Source: Nitrososphaerota archaeon (GTDB lineage Archaea > Thermoproteota > Nitrososphaeria > Nitrososphaerales > UBA183). Taken from it: 16,498 nt of DNA. Below the pieces are notes generated by a model, which ran no database searches, was not told where the DNA came from, and worked only from the letters and a program-made list of their open reading frames with translations. Of this stretch, positions 15,173 to 16,498 are shown piece by piece. The first letter of the stretch is position 1. Each line of letters starts with the position of its first letter. The stretch lies in assembly GCA_029784825.1 (NCBI GenBank), contig JAFMAU010000040.1, positions 1-16,498 of the forward strand. The letters run 5' to 3'. A program made the position numbers and the translations under genes.

Positions 15173-16314
15173 GAATCCTCATAGTCTCTTCGTCCTTCTT
15201 CCCGAAGATTGACGGCTCTACGAGGTGCGTATACGACCACGCGAGGAAGCTCGTCGAAAGGGGGAACGCAGTGCACTTGGTCACTAGGGGGTTCCCTGGC
15301 GCTCGGCGACAGGAGGTTTTCGAGGGGATCCAAGTAACGCGGTCATCCTATTCGTTCCGTGGAGGGATGCTTCCACAGAGGGTCCGACTCATGTTCGAAC
15401 AGATCTTGATGATCATAATGTTGCAGAGGCAGGAGAGGTTCAACGTCATTCATGTGCACGGATTCACTGCCGGGCTTGCGGCGCTTCCGGCAAAGTATCT
15501 TTTCGCAGTGCCAGTAGTCATCACGACCCATGGGACCGAGCTTCTATGGCCCCGGAAGGTGTGGTGGAAGAGCGAGCGGGAAATCAAGCTGACCCTCCTT
15601 TTCGAGAAGTTCGTCCTGAGGAGGTGCGATGTAATCGTGGCCCAATCGAGGGGGGTCAAGGACTATATGTTGAGAATATACGGAAAAGGAATTGCAAGCA
15701 GGTTCAAGATCATACCGACCGGGGTCGACCACATGAGATTCAGGTACGTCGAAAGACTTCACGGAACCCCGCAGATACTCTTTGTGGGTGCGTTGTCTGA
15801 AATAAAGGGCGTTTCGTGTCTTCTGAAAGCCTTCTCTAAGGTCCATCTTCAAATCCCGGACGCGAGACTCGTCTTGGTGGGGAGCGGGCCCATGAGTCAG
15901 AAGTACAAGGATTGGGCGAAGGAGATGAAGTTGTTGGATGCCGTCCAGTTCCTTGGTCCCGTAAGAGACGATGATCGACTAGCATCGCTCTATGAGGGAT
16001 CCGATATTGTGGTGCTTCCGTCAAACGTAGGAGGTCCGGTTTCCTGTACCGTAATGGAGGGGCTCAGCAGCGGTAGGGCGGTTATTTCCACCGACCTTCC
16101 TGGAGGTCTACATGACGTACTTTGCAACGGAGCTGGGATTCTGATGCGTCCTGAAGATGACCTCGGACTTGCTAATAACCTCCTCGATCTCCTGAACCAT
16201 CCGGAGTACTTGAAAAGTCAGCAGGTCAGAGCCCGCCGTGAGGTGGAGGCCAAATATACACTCGACCAGATGACCGATTCACTAATGGGGCTATACAAAG
16301 GACTTGCTGCATAG
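15169..16314 (+). CDS. GT4-family glycosyltransferase with altered donor-site residues
   Basis: This 381-residue protein has the GT-B family 4 layout. The N-terminal domain includes VIHVHGF (93-99) and TTHGTELLW (119-127). The donor domain includes IIPTGVD (181-187), FVGALSEIKG (205-214) and LVLVGSGP (234-241). Two usual residues differ: the Arg of the G-R-L-x-x-x-K-G motif is Ala208 (Lys213 is kept), and the first glutamate of EX7E is Gly289 while Glu297 remains. Either this subgroup uses a changed donor site or activity is reduced; the protein is otherwise complete. The ATG at 15169 overlaps the remnant upstream, with GGGAG at 15157-15161 seven bases before it. GC is higher here (bases 15841-15900 are 37/60 G+C) than in the GT4 gene at 13523. 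Substrate is unknown. Confidence 0.9.
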   Translation: MRILIVSSSFFPKIDGSTRCVYDHARKLVERGNAVHLVTRGFPGARRQEVFEGIQVTRSSYSFRGGMLPQRVRLMFEQILMIIMLQRQERFNVIHVHGFTAGLAALPAKYLFAVPVVITTHGTELLWPRKVWWKSEREIKLTLLFEKFVLRRCDVIVAQSRGVKDYMLRIYGKGIASRFKIIPTGVDHMRFRYVERLHGTPQILFVGALSEIKGVSCLLKAFSKVHLQIPDARLVLVGSGPMSQKYKDWAKEMKLLDAVQFLGPVRDDDRLASLYEGSDIVVLPSNVGGPVSCTVMEGLSSGRAVISTDLPGGLHDVLCNGAGILMRPEDDLGLANNLLDLLNHPEYLKSQQVRARREVEAKYTLDQMTDSLMGLYKGLAA

Positions 16315-16498
16315 AACGTCGGAATCTGTAAACGAGCAGGTAAAAGGGAAGAAATTCCTGGTCGTAGGCGGAGCAGGGTTCATAGGTTCCCACATTGTTG
16401 AGAGGCTCGCCGGGCTCGGTGCAAACGTCATCGCTCTTGATGACCTCTCCAACGGGAAACTGGCGAATCTACCGAAGGCCGACACCGTGAATTCAATA
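16304..16498 (+). CDS. NAD-dependent sugar epimerase/dehydratase, partial (cut by window end)
   Basis: Only the first 65 codons are present. They read through KKFLVVGGAGFIGSH (residues 16-30), the NAD-binding start of an extended SDR, and ALDDLSNGK (44-52), the acidic end of the second strand that binds the adenine ribose. This is the same fold as the epimerase at 2161 but a clearly different gene. The likely start is TTG at 16304, overlapping the previous stop by 11 bases; no ATG or GTG lies in this frame before the glycine motif. AAAGGA just upstream is too close to be a good ribosome site. The rest of the gene is outside the window, so activity cannot be judged. Confidence 0.8.
   Translation, partial: MLHRTSESVNEQVKGKKFLVVGGAGFIGSHIVERLAGLGANVIALDDLSNGKLANLPKADTVNSI

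Noticed and set aside
1..16498. CRISPR array, insertion sequence or integrase
   Set aside because: I see no regularly spaced repeats, no transposase or integrase motifs and no long terminal repeats by eye. A self-dot-plot showing repeated units over 20 bases would overturn this.

Overview
The window is one continuous plus-strand gene cluster for surface-glycan synthesis, most likely from an archaeon of medium-high GC. This rests on composition and protein style, not on a marker gene. Six CDS appear to start with TTG. Junctions are four-base ATGA/TTGA stop-start overlaps or very short gaps. Arginine is often AGG. Two membrane proteins carry many N-X-S/T sequons in predicted outside domains, and one of them ends in a cytoplasmic winged helix, an arrangement common in archaea. 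The phylum cannot be fixed from this sequence; a Thermoproteota/Nitrososphaeria-like or Thermoplasmatota-like host is a guess.

Layout. Bases 1-155 are an AT-rich leader with two small inverted repeats. Bases 156-5279 hold a tightly coupled sugar block: polysaccharide deacetylase, GT4 glycosyltransferase, NAD-dependent sugar epimerase/dehydratase, and a two-domain oxidoreductase (MDR plus Gfo/Idh/MocA). Bases 5318-10527 hold four membrane proteins of unknown function, all with TTG starts: a 3-TM protein with a soluble C-terminal domain; a polytopic protein with a CHCC zinc-finger-like motif, a sequon-rich outside domain and a C-terminal winged helix; a 716-residue signal-peptide-bearing polytopic protein; and a 119-residue protein with a PGY motif. 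Bases 10616-16314 return to glycan enzymes: a left-handed beta-helix acyltransferase, a GT4 enzyme, a membrane-anchored GT2 enzyme, a possible 44-codon gene, a low-GC GT4 enzyme, a GT4 C-terminal remnant, and another GT4 enzyme. The window ends inside a second NAD-dependent epimerase.

Together the genes can supply modified nucleotide sugars (epimerases, bi-domain oxidoreductase), build an oligosaccharide or polysaccharide (four intact GT4 enzymes and one GT2), and trim or decorate it (deacetylase, acyltransferase). The membrane cassette in the middle is the least explained part and the best candidate for something new. It could handle the glycan at the membrane, or sense the state of the glycosylated surface. 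No RNA genes, CRISPR arrays, transposases or minus-strand genes are supported. No stretch over 300 bases lacks a gene.
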